From: Channa striata
Lineage: Eukaryota; Chordata; Actinopteri; Anabantiformes; Channidae
Assembly: GCA_033026295.1 (NCBI GenBank)
Contig: CM065170.1
Span: 10,074,040 to 10,138,039, forward strand
Direction of reading: 5' to 3'
Length of the DNA: 64,000 bases
Both the position numbers and the translations under genes were made by a program. The notes beneath the pieces were generated by a model. That model worked only from the letters and a program-made list of their open reading frames with translations. It made no database searches and was not told where the DNA came from. This document shows positions 1 to 13,420 of this stretch, piece after piece; the first letter of the stretch is position 1; each line of letters opens with the position of its first letter.

Positions 1-1267
1 CTTTGTCGCTGTGTTTCATAGAGCAACCTCCCACAACGCAGTCACTCCATCATAAAATCACCTGTAGAGAGACGTTCCTAAAAATTGACTTATGTCTCAT
101 GTCTGGCTTTGCACTGCTGCCAGTACTGTACAATAAGTCTAACTTCACGGGCAGCATTGACAGCACATCTCCTCAAAAGGTTTCGCTCTATAGGATTTAT
201 TCATTTTTTTTCATAATGTAATTGATTTAGACACTAAATGACTGCACCAAACACTCTACATTTCTGCAAGAGAGAAGAGAGAAAACAGAGTTCCTTCTTG
301 CCCACAGCCTAGTTGAGTAATGAGTTGAGAATAGGAGTTAATAACCTGTAGAGACACAACTGAGTCACTGAGCAGCCCACAATGTTACAGTACACAATAT
401 CAAATCCTCATACACTTGATATTATTTCAAAGTAGGCATGCCCAGTCCAAAACACCCACAACTCACAACATATTCATATAAAGACACCAACACGCTTTCA
501 GAACATCAATTTGTGCAAATTTCCTCAATTTCTTATTCTAATTAAAATACCAGAAATAGTTTGTTAAGTGTCGGGATCTAATTGGGCCGCTGGACTGGTT
601 AAACAAATCAGCTGGGGGTACAGGCTGTTGGCAGGACAGAAAGAGTAGCAGTGTGAAGAAAAGTGCTACGGGTCAGAGGGGTGTGAGAGCAGGTCAGCAC
701 ACTGCAGCGAGAAGCTTTATGGTGTACAGAAGAAACCGGAGTCTCTGTGGGTGGTTACCAAAGGGAGGATTTGTGTGTGTGAATTATACAGAGAGGAAAA
801 ACAGAACGGCGCCTGTGGCATAACACTGACAAAACATTGAGGTTAATGATCTATGTTTCTCACACACAATCTATTTCTCTCTTTCACTTAAAGAGGACCA
901 ACTTTAGACTATTTCCATTTCCTGTGAAGCACACAGAAAATGTACCTGCTCCAAACACACAACACAGTTGCCCTCACTTATCCACATTCCAAACCACACA
1001 AACCTTTCAGCTACGTGGGTACCATAATTCATAAATCATCAATGCTGTTTAATGAATGGGATCAGCATCTAAATTCAACAGCCACTAAGATTGCATCTGG
1101 GAAGTGCAGCATATATTAGGGAGACATTAAAAGAAATTTGATTAAAAAAAACAGGCTGTTATTGCAAGAACATCTAGACTGTAAGAGAAAACAGTGCTGT
1201 CCTGTGACAGGGGAAATTGTCACAAAGAGCTACAGTAAATAAAAAAAAAAAAAAACCAAACACTTAC

Positions 1268-1341
1268 CTGTTGCGTTGTGGCGGCAGCATCGTAGAGAGG
1301 TCAGATAAAGGACAGGTGGTCACAGCCAAGACCAAAGCCAT
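1268..1341 (-). other. Weak candidate alternative first exon
   Basis: On the minus strand an ATG at 1341 opens a short frame (begins MALVLAVTTC) that runs into a good donor, CAG|GTAAGT, with the last exon base at 1268. NHS-family genes use alternative first exons, so an internal start is conceivable. It would leave a phase different from that of the WAVE-homology exon (2 versus 1 leftover bases), which argues against both joining the same acceptor. No similarity was recognised, and a SINE-tail-like stretch lies just above it (about 1,380-1,412). Confidence 0.15.
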
Positions 1342-4300
1342 GTGGAGAGAAGAGAACAAGATCACCAGGAGAACATTTGACTAAGTTCATGTGGCAGATG
1401 CTTCTTTAATATGGTATGAAAGAACACTCCCTCCTCAGTAACAGATATCCTGAAAAGAAGTCGCACTGGGGCATTCCTTATCAAACGTCATAACACAAGA
1501 GTAAACATCATAAGTTACAGCGGTTCTACTGCAGGTACATGCAAATATTGATTTTATCTGCCAGCTTTTGTTCATCTCTAGTTTGCTTTACTTTGAAGTA
1601 AGTTAGTTTAGTCATTTGAAGACCTCATCTAATAGGATGACTTAGGTGACGCATCTGTGTTGAGGCACCTTAAAGCTATTTTACAGTGTGAATCAAATCC
1701 CATCAAACCCTTGTCTTCCTGGTTAGGGAAATAACTCGATTGGTGTATTTGTCAAATTTGGGAACAGTGGCTTAATGATCAGGGCCAAGCTGTTGTGAAT
1801 GTTCATGGCCACGTGTCTCCTAAAAGTAAAATCCTCAGAAAAAATATCCAAAAAATAAGTAAAATGCCCTGATGTGAGATCAATGCTTCTTTAGTACATA
1901 AAATGTGAAAAAGTAAATGCAGAATAATAAAAGCTTATCACGGGATGTCGACACTTGCAAAATCAAGTGACACATCTGACAAACACTTCAATACATAGTG
2001 ATTAATGACAATGCAGAAAGAGGAAATGTTCATTTACTGGTAGTGAGACGTGACACAAGGCGCAAACTTTGAGCATGAAACAACAAAGGTAAACTCAACA
2101 CTTCAACAAACCCTCTGTTCACAACTGTGAATACTGAGGTTCTCAGCAGGGCCATTAAGAGGTGAGAAGGAGGAACATGCCGTGAAGCTTAGTAACAAGG
2201 TTACAGTCAGCTTTTTCCTAACTGTCATGTAAACAGGAAAGCTGGTTTCAAAAACCAGGGAAGGAGAGGAAACTTGATTTCCCCAGGTAGGTTTCTCCTG
2301 AAAAATGCAGATCTCTCTGCTGAGGTTTCTAATCAGCTTTTTCCAACAGCCCATGTGAGAAACACAAGGCTGCAGATGCGAACATGCAGTTGAGTAAAAG
2401 ACTGAATACGGGATAGAGATTATGAACGGAGCAATGGCGTCCTTTTTCTAAAACAAAGTCTGACGGAAGATTTAATTAACACAAAGGACTGTGGATCAGT
2501 GTGTGTAATGGCTTGTTCTTTTCCTTTCTGTGCCCCTGCACTGTCACTCCGCAGCAGCATAACCCCAGCCAACAAAAAAATTTAAAAAGAAAGAAAGAAA
2601 AGTCAGGAAGCAGGCATTTCTGACACCACATACATAAAATCTGTGAGCCAGTCTCTCCTCCACCTCTGACTTCCACAAAGAATGTTAACCGTACGACAGA
2701 AAAACGCTGCTTTTGACTTATCATTTGTGTGACTGACAATGTTTCTCAAAATAGAAGAACTGGAGAGACTGTGATGAGGGTGAGAGAAAAAGGTGCTGAT
2801 GAATACTATCAGTCTTACAAATTAATGTTATAGTCTCTAGAGATTAAAATATTACCTCATTGTGTTTGAAAGCTTGTAATATAACATGCCATGAACATGA
2901 GATAAAAGGTATTATATACATTTATATACATTTTTGTTGTTAATACAACTATTTCACTATTTTTAGAGAGCTGATTTAATCTATCCATACTCCTAAATAG
3001 GTTGGACAAAACAGTAAAACAGCTCTGAGTACAACACAATAGAGCCTAACGACAGTAACTAACTGAAGCCACATCAACATGTCAAACAATCAACTGAACA
3101 TGAAAAACTTGACAAACATTGTCTTATTGCTGGACTACATCATATCAGATTTAGGTAAATGTATCTTATGAACAGGCAATGTATTTGAAGGCATGTGTCA
3201 TGCAATTCCAAAAATAAAACCATTGATTAATAACACGATAGTACAGATTAAAAATACTCAGTGGTGCCTGGTAAACAGCTAACACTATAATAATATAGTC
3301 CTGTAATAGAAGTTTTTGCACTGTACCAATTTACATCCCCAGACCTGACAACCTGAAAACAAAAATGGCACCTTGTTGCATCATTATAAAATCCATCAGC
3401 ACAGCTGAGCTCAACACTATTAAAATCTTTTGTCCGACAATACATGCTCATCTACAGATCTTCAAAATAATCCATCAAGTCTTAACACAAATATCAAATA
3501 CTTGATGAATAAAAAAAAAAAAAAACTTCACCCGTACTGACAAGTCCATCTATCTCTCCATCAGCCAACCATTCAGCTCAATCCAGGCTCCTGCTGCTTT
3601 TCACTGTGTCCTCCTTATCATCCAAGCGCCTGAACAAAGCCACAGCTACACTGATTACCTCCAGCTTTAGATCTCTTCCTACACCTCTTTTCCAATTCAC
3701 ACGTTTCACACATTTATTTTTCTATTTTAGTTCCCCCGTCTCACCCCTCAGCTCGTTTATGCTTCCAGTGAGTTCACACCATCTCCTTGCAATTTCTACA
3801 CGTGACTGTTTGTAGTTATTATTCCCTGCAAGGACAGTTTTTACTTTTGGAGTATTAAAGTTGTCAATGTACAAATAATATGTACAACCCACATTCAAAC
3901 ACGCCTACCTGCATGACCATTCTTCCTTTGCTTCCGGCTCCAAATCTTAATCCCTTTAACAGACATGATGTTATCCGGTCTCTACACCTCTATCAACACA
4001 ATGCAGTATTTGGTCCCAATCCAACACCAAGAGTACCATGGCACTTCCAAAATCAGTTTTCACATTTCACATTCATCAACCTTTGTACCACCTCGCTGCA
4101 CACGTGCAGACCCCACACACATTAGCCAATCCAAAACCTCTCACAAAGAAAAAGGGGTGTGTGTGAAGAGGGTGGGGTGCATTCATAAGGGCCCCTAACC
4201 AGTGACCCCCCAACCCTAAGGTTGCTACGGTGATGAGGCTGCTATCTAGCAGAGATTGCTGTTGCCAGAGCGATATATCTTGCCCCGAGATCTACTCTAG

Positions 4301-5540
4301 CAGGTCCTAAGGCAACTAAGACTTGGGGCTACTGGTGCATAGACGACCATGCACAAACACACACTTACACACAAATTAACATTAACTACAGTGGCCAAGT
4401 GTTGGGCTCTAAGTGCTTTTAAAGCACCTAAAGTCTGTACTGGATCTGAACACCTCTTGCGTAGTCACACAGTGCTGCTGCTGCACTGTGTGTGTAGACG
4501 GGGTGTTACATCTACAAATGAGTTGCACACACACAAATTTCACAAACACCACGAACAATCAGTGAGCAACAGTCAATTTTCTGCTAAATAGGTTTGGTCA
4601 GTGAGATAAACTAAAAGGTGGTTGCTTCTTGGATTGAATGCACATCACTTGAAGTTAGTCTGAAGAAAATCAACCACGACCTGTGTTTAAGACCAGTGAA
4701 AAAGATCAGTATGTGTGTAGGCAGCTCCCAGCACCATGCTTACATTGTTTGACTTAATCATAACCTACAAAGCATCCAGAAACCCACTGAATATCCCTTT
4801 TCCTTCAACCAATTCATCACCACTGTCTACTTTTCCAGTCCGGCAGGATACAGTGGTGAGAGACGTGTCACATCCTGTTGCTAGTGACGCTACCCTGAGC
4901 GAGGGAACAATTAGCGGGAACAATATGAGGGAGGTGATTGGATGAAGCATCTGTCTGATAAAGAGCACCTTTCCTCTGAGGTCTGAGCGCGCGGTCAAGG
5001 ATCTACGGTGCAGGGAGGATGGTGACATAGACAGGAAATGGAGCAGGATGTAGATGACAGCGCCATCTCCCACAGGATGCTGGGACACGCACGTCTGACA
5101 AAGTGTTTGGATTTTTCTAGTTCTGCATCTTCACAAGTTTGTCTGTTTGACTGAATCATGGTGGATCTTACAACTGTATCACTTGTTTTTTTCACGCACA
5201 TTAATTAGTCTATTTATGCATTTTTTTCGCCTCACACTCTTTTTTTATTTTTTCGTCTACAATGTTTGTATCAACATTCAGGTATGTGTGAAAATTCAGA
5301 AAGCAGCTGCCACAACTGCACTGACAAACACACAAACGTCTACAAAGTAAGGATTTCCTCCTCCTTTTCATTCTTCCTGCATTGCCTCTCCTCCTTTCGC
5401 TCTTTGCCTCCCATGTCTTTTTACTTACCCCTACCAAAAGAGGAACTGAAAAAGTCAAGCATGAAACAATATAAAAACCTCAAGATCTCCAGAAATGTTA
5501 AATGGATTAACTACTGTTAAGGATGTGTTTTAAATACGAA

Positions 5541-5577
5541 CAAGCGCGCGCACAAACACACACACACACACACACAG
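5541..5577. repeat. (CA)n microsatellite
   Basis: A GCGCGC start passes into an interrupted CA run of about 30 bp. Confidence 0.9.
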
Positions 5578-7408
5578 AATGAATCTGTTTTGCTGTGGCG
5601 GAAAAGGGTTTGGTCTGAACTGACACGCCAAGTGAAAACAGTGCCACATGGGCTGCCTTGCATTTTAACTCTGCTTTTGCACTGTGCGTGTGTGTTTGTG
5701 TGTGATCAGACCTTTTCTCACCCTCTGCAGCATTCAGTGCCAAATTCACACTTATTAGCATCATGAGAAAAGTTGACAAAACCGTCAATCAAACACACAT
5801 CAAACACAATTAGGGATCAGATCTAGAAGGAGGGAGGAAACTCAAACATACAGTGAGGACAAGCCATACTGTCTGGCACCAGTTAGACCACAGAATGAAG
5901 CAATCAAGATGTTTGATTGAGCTAAGAAAGATTTAATAATAGTTCCTAAGTCATATTCAAACAAAAGAATAGACAAAGGAATGAACAAGAGAAAATGCAG
6001 ACATGACATAAAAACATGTACAAATTTGTCTAATATCTGACACTTGTTCTAACAAGAGCTGCAGCAACAGCCAACAGTCAGCATTTATGTAAATTTGTGT
6101 CTGGACAGTTTCAGAGGAGTGCAGCAGAAGAAAAATAAAAAAGTGAGAATGCCATCAGTAAATATCACCAATGCACAGTAGCGGGACAATCTGTGGCGTC
6201 TCTTAAGGATTTGGTGTATGTCAAATGCTACAAGTCAAAAAGCAATGGCCAAAACACAGTGTGCGTTCATTGATAAACATTTAAAAGCAAAAAAATGCCA
6301 CATGTAACAAAATTCTTAATTACCACCACGGAGCTGAGTCTTTACAAGTAGTAACCCATTTCATTTGAACACAAGATGCACATATCCTGGTTTCATATTG
6401 CAAGCTAGCAAGTAAACAATCCACTAAAGACAGGCGACATCAAATTAGAATATTGTTATGATAACTGTATCATGAGGGTACAGTCTTGACAGCAATGCAA
6501 ATACAGACACTACTGATTCAAAGAAATATGCCTGAGCAACTTTAAATACCAAATTAAGATTAAGTAGGCTAAAAACTGAATTAGAATTAAATATTTCTTT
6601 CACAGCAAATTCCGACTAGGGTTCTTTTTTTAATCAATCACATGCAGCTCCCTCATCAACAGTTTGGATTGACATCAAGATCATGTCTTTATTGTGCCAC
6701 TGACTCTGCCAGAGTGTTCCAGTATTCTTCAGTCTTCAAGAGGACAGAAAATTTAGCAGTCATAATTCTAGCAGGCTTTCATTAATGTGCTGTGTCATCT
6801 GCCTTTATGAGTAATTCTACTTCATAAGCAACATTCTTTATTTCTTTACCATACAGTTATCACTCAGACATCAACAAGCACAAACCCTAAATAATGTAAA
6901 ATTATGCCAGTCTCCTCTCTGATTTATTTTTACTAATTAGTTTACTGTATTGCTTTTACAATGTTACACAATATCCAGCATTCTAATATCAGTGCAATAA
7001 TTAAATTGGTTACCAGAGAGAATGAGATTAATAGCTGTGTTTATTACTGCACCAGGCACGTTCTAGCACTTCTCCATTATTGTCAAGGTCATGTTAGTGT
7101 TCACTAAAAAAAGTGCAGCCAGATTTCCTGGAGGGTGACACAAGACACAAAGAAAATATGCACATACATACACCTGAGGGAAAGGATATGATCCTTGAAC
7201 AGAAACCAGATGTGATATTTATATGACGTTAAGCATGTGCACGTGTCTTCACATGCAAAACAGGAGTGCAAGGTTTGGAAATCTAACACTACATCTGCTA
7301 CAATGATACTAAAGTTTTCATCTTCCTGGACTGGTGTATGGAAATATGACCTGATTCCATTTACAGTGTCCCAGTGACCCAGAAGGAAAAACTCCCAGAG
7401 AACAAACT

Positions 7409-7409
<1 letters not shown>

Positions 7410-7483
<74 letters not shown>
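7410..7483. repeat. (TG)n microsatellite, about 37 units
   Basis: An uninterrupted TG run, the longest simple repeat in the window. It produces artefactual poly-Cys/Val and poly-Thr/His frames, which are not genes. Confidence 0.97.
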
Positions 7484-7485
<2 letters not shown>

Positions 7486-8201
7486 ACATGTGACTTATGG
7501 TGTTGCTACATGTCAAGCTGTCTGTGCCGTGGTCGGTAGACATGAGCTCATACAATGGGCTTCTGTGTGGGATCGGGTGATGGAGAAGAGAGATTAAAAA
7601 AGAAGAAAGAGGCTGAAATGGGAAGGGCTGCACCACTTGTAAACTTGGACATGCAGTTCAACATGATTTAAAAATAAAGCAGTCAAGTCTGTCATTGTAA
7701 AACTAGTTCATTATTTGCAAAACCCCATTTTTTGACTTGACTGTATAGATTTATGGAATATTTATAAGTAACATGCATCATACAAACATATGTAATGCAT
7801 ATCCACTAGTACCAAATCAGAGTTTTGTGTGAGTGGGCTACAACTCTAAAATGTATTGGGGTTCAGCTTTTAATTGCTTAACCACACATGTGGCAAAACT
7901 TAGTCAACTACACCCATAGCACTCCGCCCAAACTTTGGCAGAAAATAGGAAACTATTGGGGCTGTATCCAAACCACAAACCACTGTGTTGCTGCAAACCC
8001 TGAAATGAATATGAACCCTAACTTGTGCAAGTCTTGAGCAGAAACAAAGGGATGAGGAGGAGTGGAAGTGGGAAACTGCTTAGACCTCGTGTGTCACCTC
8101 CCTGCTCCTGTAATTGCCTCCCCTCCCAGCCCTTCCCCAGCCCATAACAACCACATGAAAGGCCTACTGGGTTGGGTTCCCATATGGTGAGGAGACAAGA
8201 G

Positions 8202-8242
8202 GGTGTGTGTGTGTGTGTGTGTGTCTGTGTCTATGTGTGTGT
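8202..8242. repeat. (TG)n microsatellite, interrupted
   Basis: TG units interrupted by TC and TA variants. Confidence 0.85.
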
Positions 8243-11200
8243 TAGATGGCGTGGACGGTTAAGGGGCCTTCCTCTAACCTAGTGCCCCCAGCTTTCAGAA
8301 GCCATGCAGACTGCTGTTTTTCTGAAGAGACTGTCACTCTCTCCAACACACACTCCTCCCTGCCCAATTAGGGCGCAGTTATGTTGTGAGTGGACGTTTA
8401 CCATAAACTCCCCCCGCTTTCTTTGCTCTCTTAATTCACCCTGCCCCTTCCCTCCTGACCTTTCCACTTCTTTTTCCTCTCAATCCCCCACCAACCCCAC
8501 CCACCCCCACTACTCTTCACTCACTACATTTCCAGACCTGTAATAGTGGGGCTTCATTTTTGTTATATTCATTGTTTAAATGTACAACTAAGCTACAGCA
8601 TTAGCCACAACAGGGTTTACCAGTACTGAAAAAGCATTTTAGTCCAAAAAATTTTGCTTTCGTTATTAATAAATCTGCCAATTATTTACTCAGTGATCTT
8701 GTTAACTGTTCAAAATTTCGAAAACAAACAAACAAACAAAAAAAAAAAACTCATCACAATATTTCAACATAATGATACCGTGAATCTCTGTTTCACTCAA
8801 CAGTGGAAAACATTTAGTTCACTATAAAATAAAATTATGAAAAATGTTTACATTTGAGTACCTGTTATTTTTGCAATAAAAACTTATACTAGTAATCAGT
8901 AATATAAATAGCAGTTAATATTATATCAACTTTTTTTTAAAATCACCTCTCTGCTTCTCAGCTGTTCTAATTCTTCATCCTCTTATTTTTACAACTGCCC
9001 TCCCTCTTTAAGCGCGCCTATTTTTCTAATCAGTCTTTGAGCTGTGACTATTGCTGAATGTTTAGATACTGGGAGGGCTCAGGATTGGCCAACAAACTTT
9101 CTGTGCATCCTTAAGGATGTAAATATGCTGGTCTGCCAGTGGTTAATAAAAATGAGAGAAAGGAGAAGAGAGGAAAGGGAAGGGGAAGGGGAGACACAAT
9201 GAGCTAAATACCACTAAGGTTCAAAAGTTTACCCAAAGAATGAACGTGAACAAAAAAGCAAAAAAGAATACATTTCCACGTATTCTGTGTGTGAGAAAGA
9301 AATTTGCTTATTATTTGAAAATAGTCTGTATTGTGGTTTAAAGTCTAAAACTATAGCCCCCTTCATCTTGAATAGCGTGAAAGTAGAATTCTGAAAACCC
9401 TGAATTAATTATGCTCAATTGTGCACAGCATCTATAGTTTTCCAAAGACAATTGACTGAACTGAATGGAAAATGAGTGGTACCACTACTGGATATGTTGC
9501 CTGTGTAGACTGTAACTTGACAGAATGCAGAATGTTGATGACCTGCTACTACAACCTGAACATGGAATCTGAAGAAAAGGGCTCCATCAGGGAAATAAAG
9601 GTGAGAGTATGTGGATTATTTTCTTATATGTTTATACATGAGGATTACATTTTTTTGCATGTGTGAAAGTTAACACAAAAGACAAAACAGCAAGATGGGT
9701 AAGGGGATAGGTAGACACAACACAAAGACCAGGGTCATTCATAAATGAATGATAAAAGAGAAAGATTGATGGATTTGGCTTCTCCTCACAGCCTTAGGGG
9801 GATATGACATCTCAATCCAGACCATCTTAGCGGCTTCTGTCTTTTCACAACAAAGACAGTTAGTCTCAAGAACATCAGGATCTCAGGGGCCCAGAGGGCC
9901 TCTAGCTCTCTAAGGCCAAGAGCTCTTACTGGGCTTATTAACCTACTTCACTAAACCCCATCATCGTTCAGGACCTTTGGGCCTCCAAATTTTTTTCTGG
10001 CAGTCTCAGGAGGTTGGGGTGGGGTGGAGATTCTAACAGACAGCTACACTGATGGCATTGAAGATACATAGCTGAAAAAGGGGCGCTTGTGTGTGTTTGT
10101 GTGTCTGTGTGTGTGTAATAGAAAGTGCCAAGTATGGTTTGGTGCAAGGAGTAGAGGGAGCAAAAAACTGATAAAAATAGACACTTCACGATGGACAAAA
10201 ACATTGACTGATTAATTGTTTTAGCTCTACAACCATTCTTGCACGTGTCCACACACAAAGCTAAATTTCTCTCTTAGGTAACAAACTGCTACCTGCACTC
10301 GAACCATAATCTGATGGAGTGAAGCAAAACAAGTGAGGTGTGGGATTACAAGCACCTCAGCTACAGGAGAAAGAGTGCAAGCCAAAACACACATGCCTAA
10401 AACGCAGACAAAATGCCCATCGCTTGGAGGTAGAAACAGGATCCTTAACAAACAGTGTTAAAATGAACAGGAGTGAAACTGCCCTGCAACAACATTAGCC
10501 CAGATGCACAATAAAACCTGTTCGTCCGACCTGCAGAACCACTGTACAGAGTGTTCATATTTCACAGCTTGACCATTTTTTTTGGTATCGTATTAAAATG
10601 TTTATGACATGTATTACTGACCTGGTCTACAGTGGGAGTTGCAGTAACTGATAGAAAAATTATTTTTTCTCACATCAGGCAAATATTTCAATCTGCTAAT
10701 CCAATTTTCTTATGTTTTAGAGCCGAATAAGTTAATCTAATTAATAATAAGCCGAAAATTAAGTATTTTTTAGAAGTAAAGTATCTCCAGTTGCAGCTTC
10801 TCCGCCTTGGCGACAAGTGGCGTTTATTTGACAGAGCGAATGTCAAATAGTGAATGAGAACCAGTGTAAAGTGCTTTGAGTACCAATAGCTTGAAAATCA
10901 CTCTAAGTGCACACCATTAAAAACCATTGGTAAGAAATCTTAATAGAATAAAAGGAAGTGCACATATGCTGTACACAAGTATTTACTGAGCTGAGCAGGG
11001 ATATGAGCATTAATAGATATTAACACCTGAAAGTATAAAAGCATGTGTGCTAGAATGTCTGACAATTTTTCCAATTCACTTGTACCTGTAAACATGACCC
11101 AACTTCACACAGTAACAGTGCACTGGGTTTAAAGAATTACCAAAGCATGAGTGACCAACATGCTGTATAGTATCTAAAGGCTGTGTTGAACCTGCATCGC

Positions 11201-13164
11201 TGGGCAACACCAGCATCATTACCACATCTGTGCCTGGGGTAAGGAAGCACACAAAATCAAACAGCCATAATGGTGATAGTCGCTCTCAATCAGTCAAACA
11301 ACCCTTTCCACAAACCCTGAAAAGAGAAGGTCAAAACACAGCTGAGTCAATATGCCAGAACACAAGACCGTTAAAGCTACAAGGGGCGAAAGATTTGTGA
11401 CCCACACTTTCGCTCCATCGTCAGACACATCATCAACTGTGGCTGAAATAGACTATAACAAAACAGTGAACCTTCTTTTGGAAATGTTTAGGTTTTTATT
11501 CGCAACCTAATGCCTTCTGAACCTGCCGACTAACACGATCCTGCGTCTTGGACAGCAGAAAACTCTAGCCAGCAGCAGCAGTGGTTAACTGTGGCCATAA
11601 CACAAACGCAGCACCCACTCACAACACTATCCTGGAACTGGATTAACATCCCTCATTATAAAACAAGCCCAAATGTCAACATTCAAGCAACAAGCAAATA
11701 ACTTGTAATTATGAATATCCATAATTACATGTCTCCACCCCATCCTATTTATAAATCCAAAGATACACACAGAGACACAGGTTGTTTCCCATCATACACT
11801 GTCTGCTCAGTTTCACACTCTGAAGCCTCCTTTCCTGGGCTATAACAAGAATGGGCGTGCAGACTCCAGCAGGGCTTAAGGAGATTAACCATTCTGTAGC
11901 TGTATAAAATAATATGCCTCATAATCCTCATCACTGACTCCGAAAATCCCCGCTCTCTGTGTGGCATGGGACGGCCTCTATAAATGTGCCCTTGTTCTTT
12001 TGAACACACACACAATGATCAAGCAAAACTTGTCAGACGAAACAGCTGAATATTTAGAACACAAATATATATACAGATGTCTAAATATTTTCCCTGTGCT
12101 TTTTTTTTCGAACAGCGTATGTTTGCCTTTTCAGTATCCCACTGAACTATTTATGAATGGTCACATGAACATCTTTTCTAATTCAAGTATTTTTTTAAAA
12201 TATACTATTGTTCTTATAAATCCAGAGCACAATATCAAAATGTGAACGAAAAGAATTTCAGTTTACAAGATAAAAACATTTAACTGTGCAATATGCCCAA
12301 TAAGCCGGGCATCATATTCAATGAGTGTAATGATATACAAACTCATGGCAGCAAAACTGATCACACAGTGCAACTTTAAGGCTACTGGTGTGTTTGTGTG
12401 TTCAAATTACTGTTCGGTTGGAGTGTGAATATGTGCCAATATGTGTGAGCATCAGCTCCAACCAGCTTCTACATCGTTTGTTTTCCCCTTTAGGCAGCTT
12501 TCATGTTTAATAGACCGCATCAAAGCTATAAAAAGCTGTCGTTTTACTATGTTTTGTACTTGTGAGCCTGGTGCCTAGGCTGTAACAGGTGGTTTCAATT
12601 TTTCTGCACCGTTTTCTGCTCTAATTCATCCTGCTGAAAGTGTAGCGAGGAGGACAGTCAGAGGTGAAAGGGGTGACGCGAGCCAGGCCGTGGTTTATCG
12701 CATTAGGAGGATTTTTTTATAGTGATAGATGGGGTTGTAGATGTGCAACACGTGTAGATGTTGAGAAACACGGAGAAGAAACACAATTAGAGGGAGGACG
12801 TATGAAAATGGGAGGAATAAATGGAAAATATAAAAACACACACAACCACACACAGCAAAGGTCAGTAAGCAATAAGCAAAGGGAGAATGGAGAAACATTG
12901 TATTTTTGTTATAGGATGATACACAGGGGTTTTCATACGAGGATTAATGGGGGTAATCAACTTGGCAGCAGAGTTTGGGCCAAACATTTGCAGTGTGCAA
13001 AAACTACTCAACATTGTAAGTCATACAGACAGGAGCCATGTAAACAATACTTCAGTGGCAGTAGTCTGTGTATAATAGGAATACAGATAAATGAAGGCTT
13101 TGTGGGTGACCAGTAAAAAAGTCACCCACCTAAGTGAATTTTGCATTCACTTAAACAGACCTAT

Positions 13165-13177
13165 AATCACACTATAG

Positions 13178-13208
<31 letters not shown>

Positions 13209-13420
13209 CACGTGAGGACAGTCACTGACATAATGAAATCCCTAACCCTAACCATCACAACTTAAAATCTAATTCAAACTCGACCCTAAAACCCAGTCTC
13301 GACCTTCAAAAATCCATTTAAAGTTGTGAGAACCGGCCCAAACTTCCTCTGTTGCTAAAAACAAAATTTGGTCCCCACTAAGTAGTATCTACAGGAACAC
13401 ACACAACACACACTATTTGT
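13165..13420. repeat. Dispersed teleost repeat with CA tract and telomere-like core
   Basis: A (CA)n tract (13,171-13,212) is followed by a GTGAGGACAGTCACTGACAT stretch, then CCCTAACCCTAACC (13,240-13,253) and degenerate CCTAA/CCCTAAAACC units. It ends with a GTGAGAACCGGCC-like segment and GGTCCCCACTAAGTAGTA, returning to CA-rich sequence. I recognise this arrangement as a dispersed repeat frequent in teleosts. The short CCCTAA run is part of the repeat and is not evidence of a chromosome end. Confidence 0.7.

Noticed and set aside
4765..5088. 107-residue minus-strand frame
   Set aside because: No domain or conserved motif, and the overlapping plus-strand frame is equally open.
7104..7636. 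Open frames with long Thr-His or Cys-Val runs
   Set aside because: They are translations of the (TG)n microsatellite, with no domain on either side.
12664..13116. 150-residue plus-strand frame
   Set aside because: No recognisable domain, no splice or promoter context, and it lies in presumed intron; it is probably chance.
13240..13253. CCCTAACCCTAACC as interstitial telomere
   Set aside because: Only two to three units, embedded in a dispersed teleost repeat that contains them.
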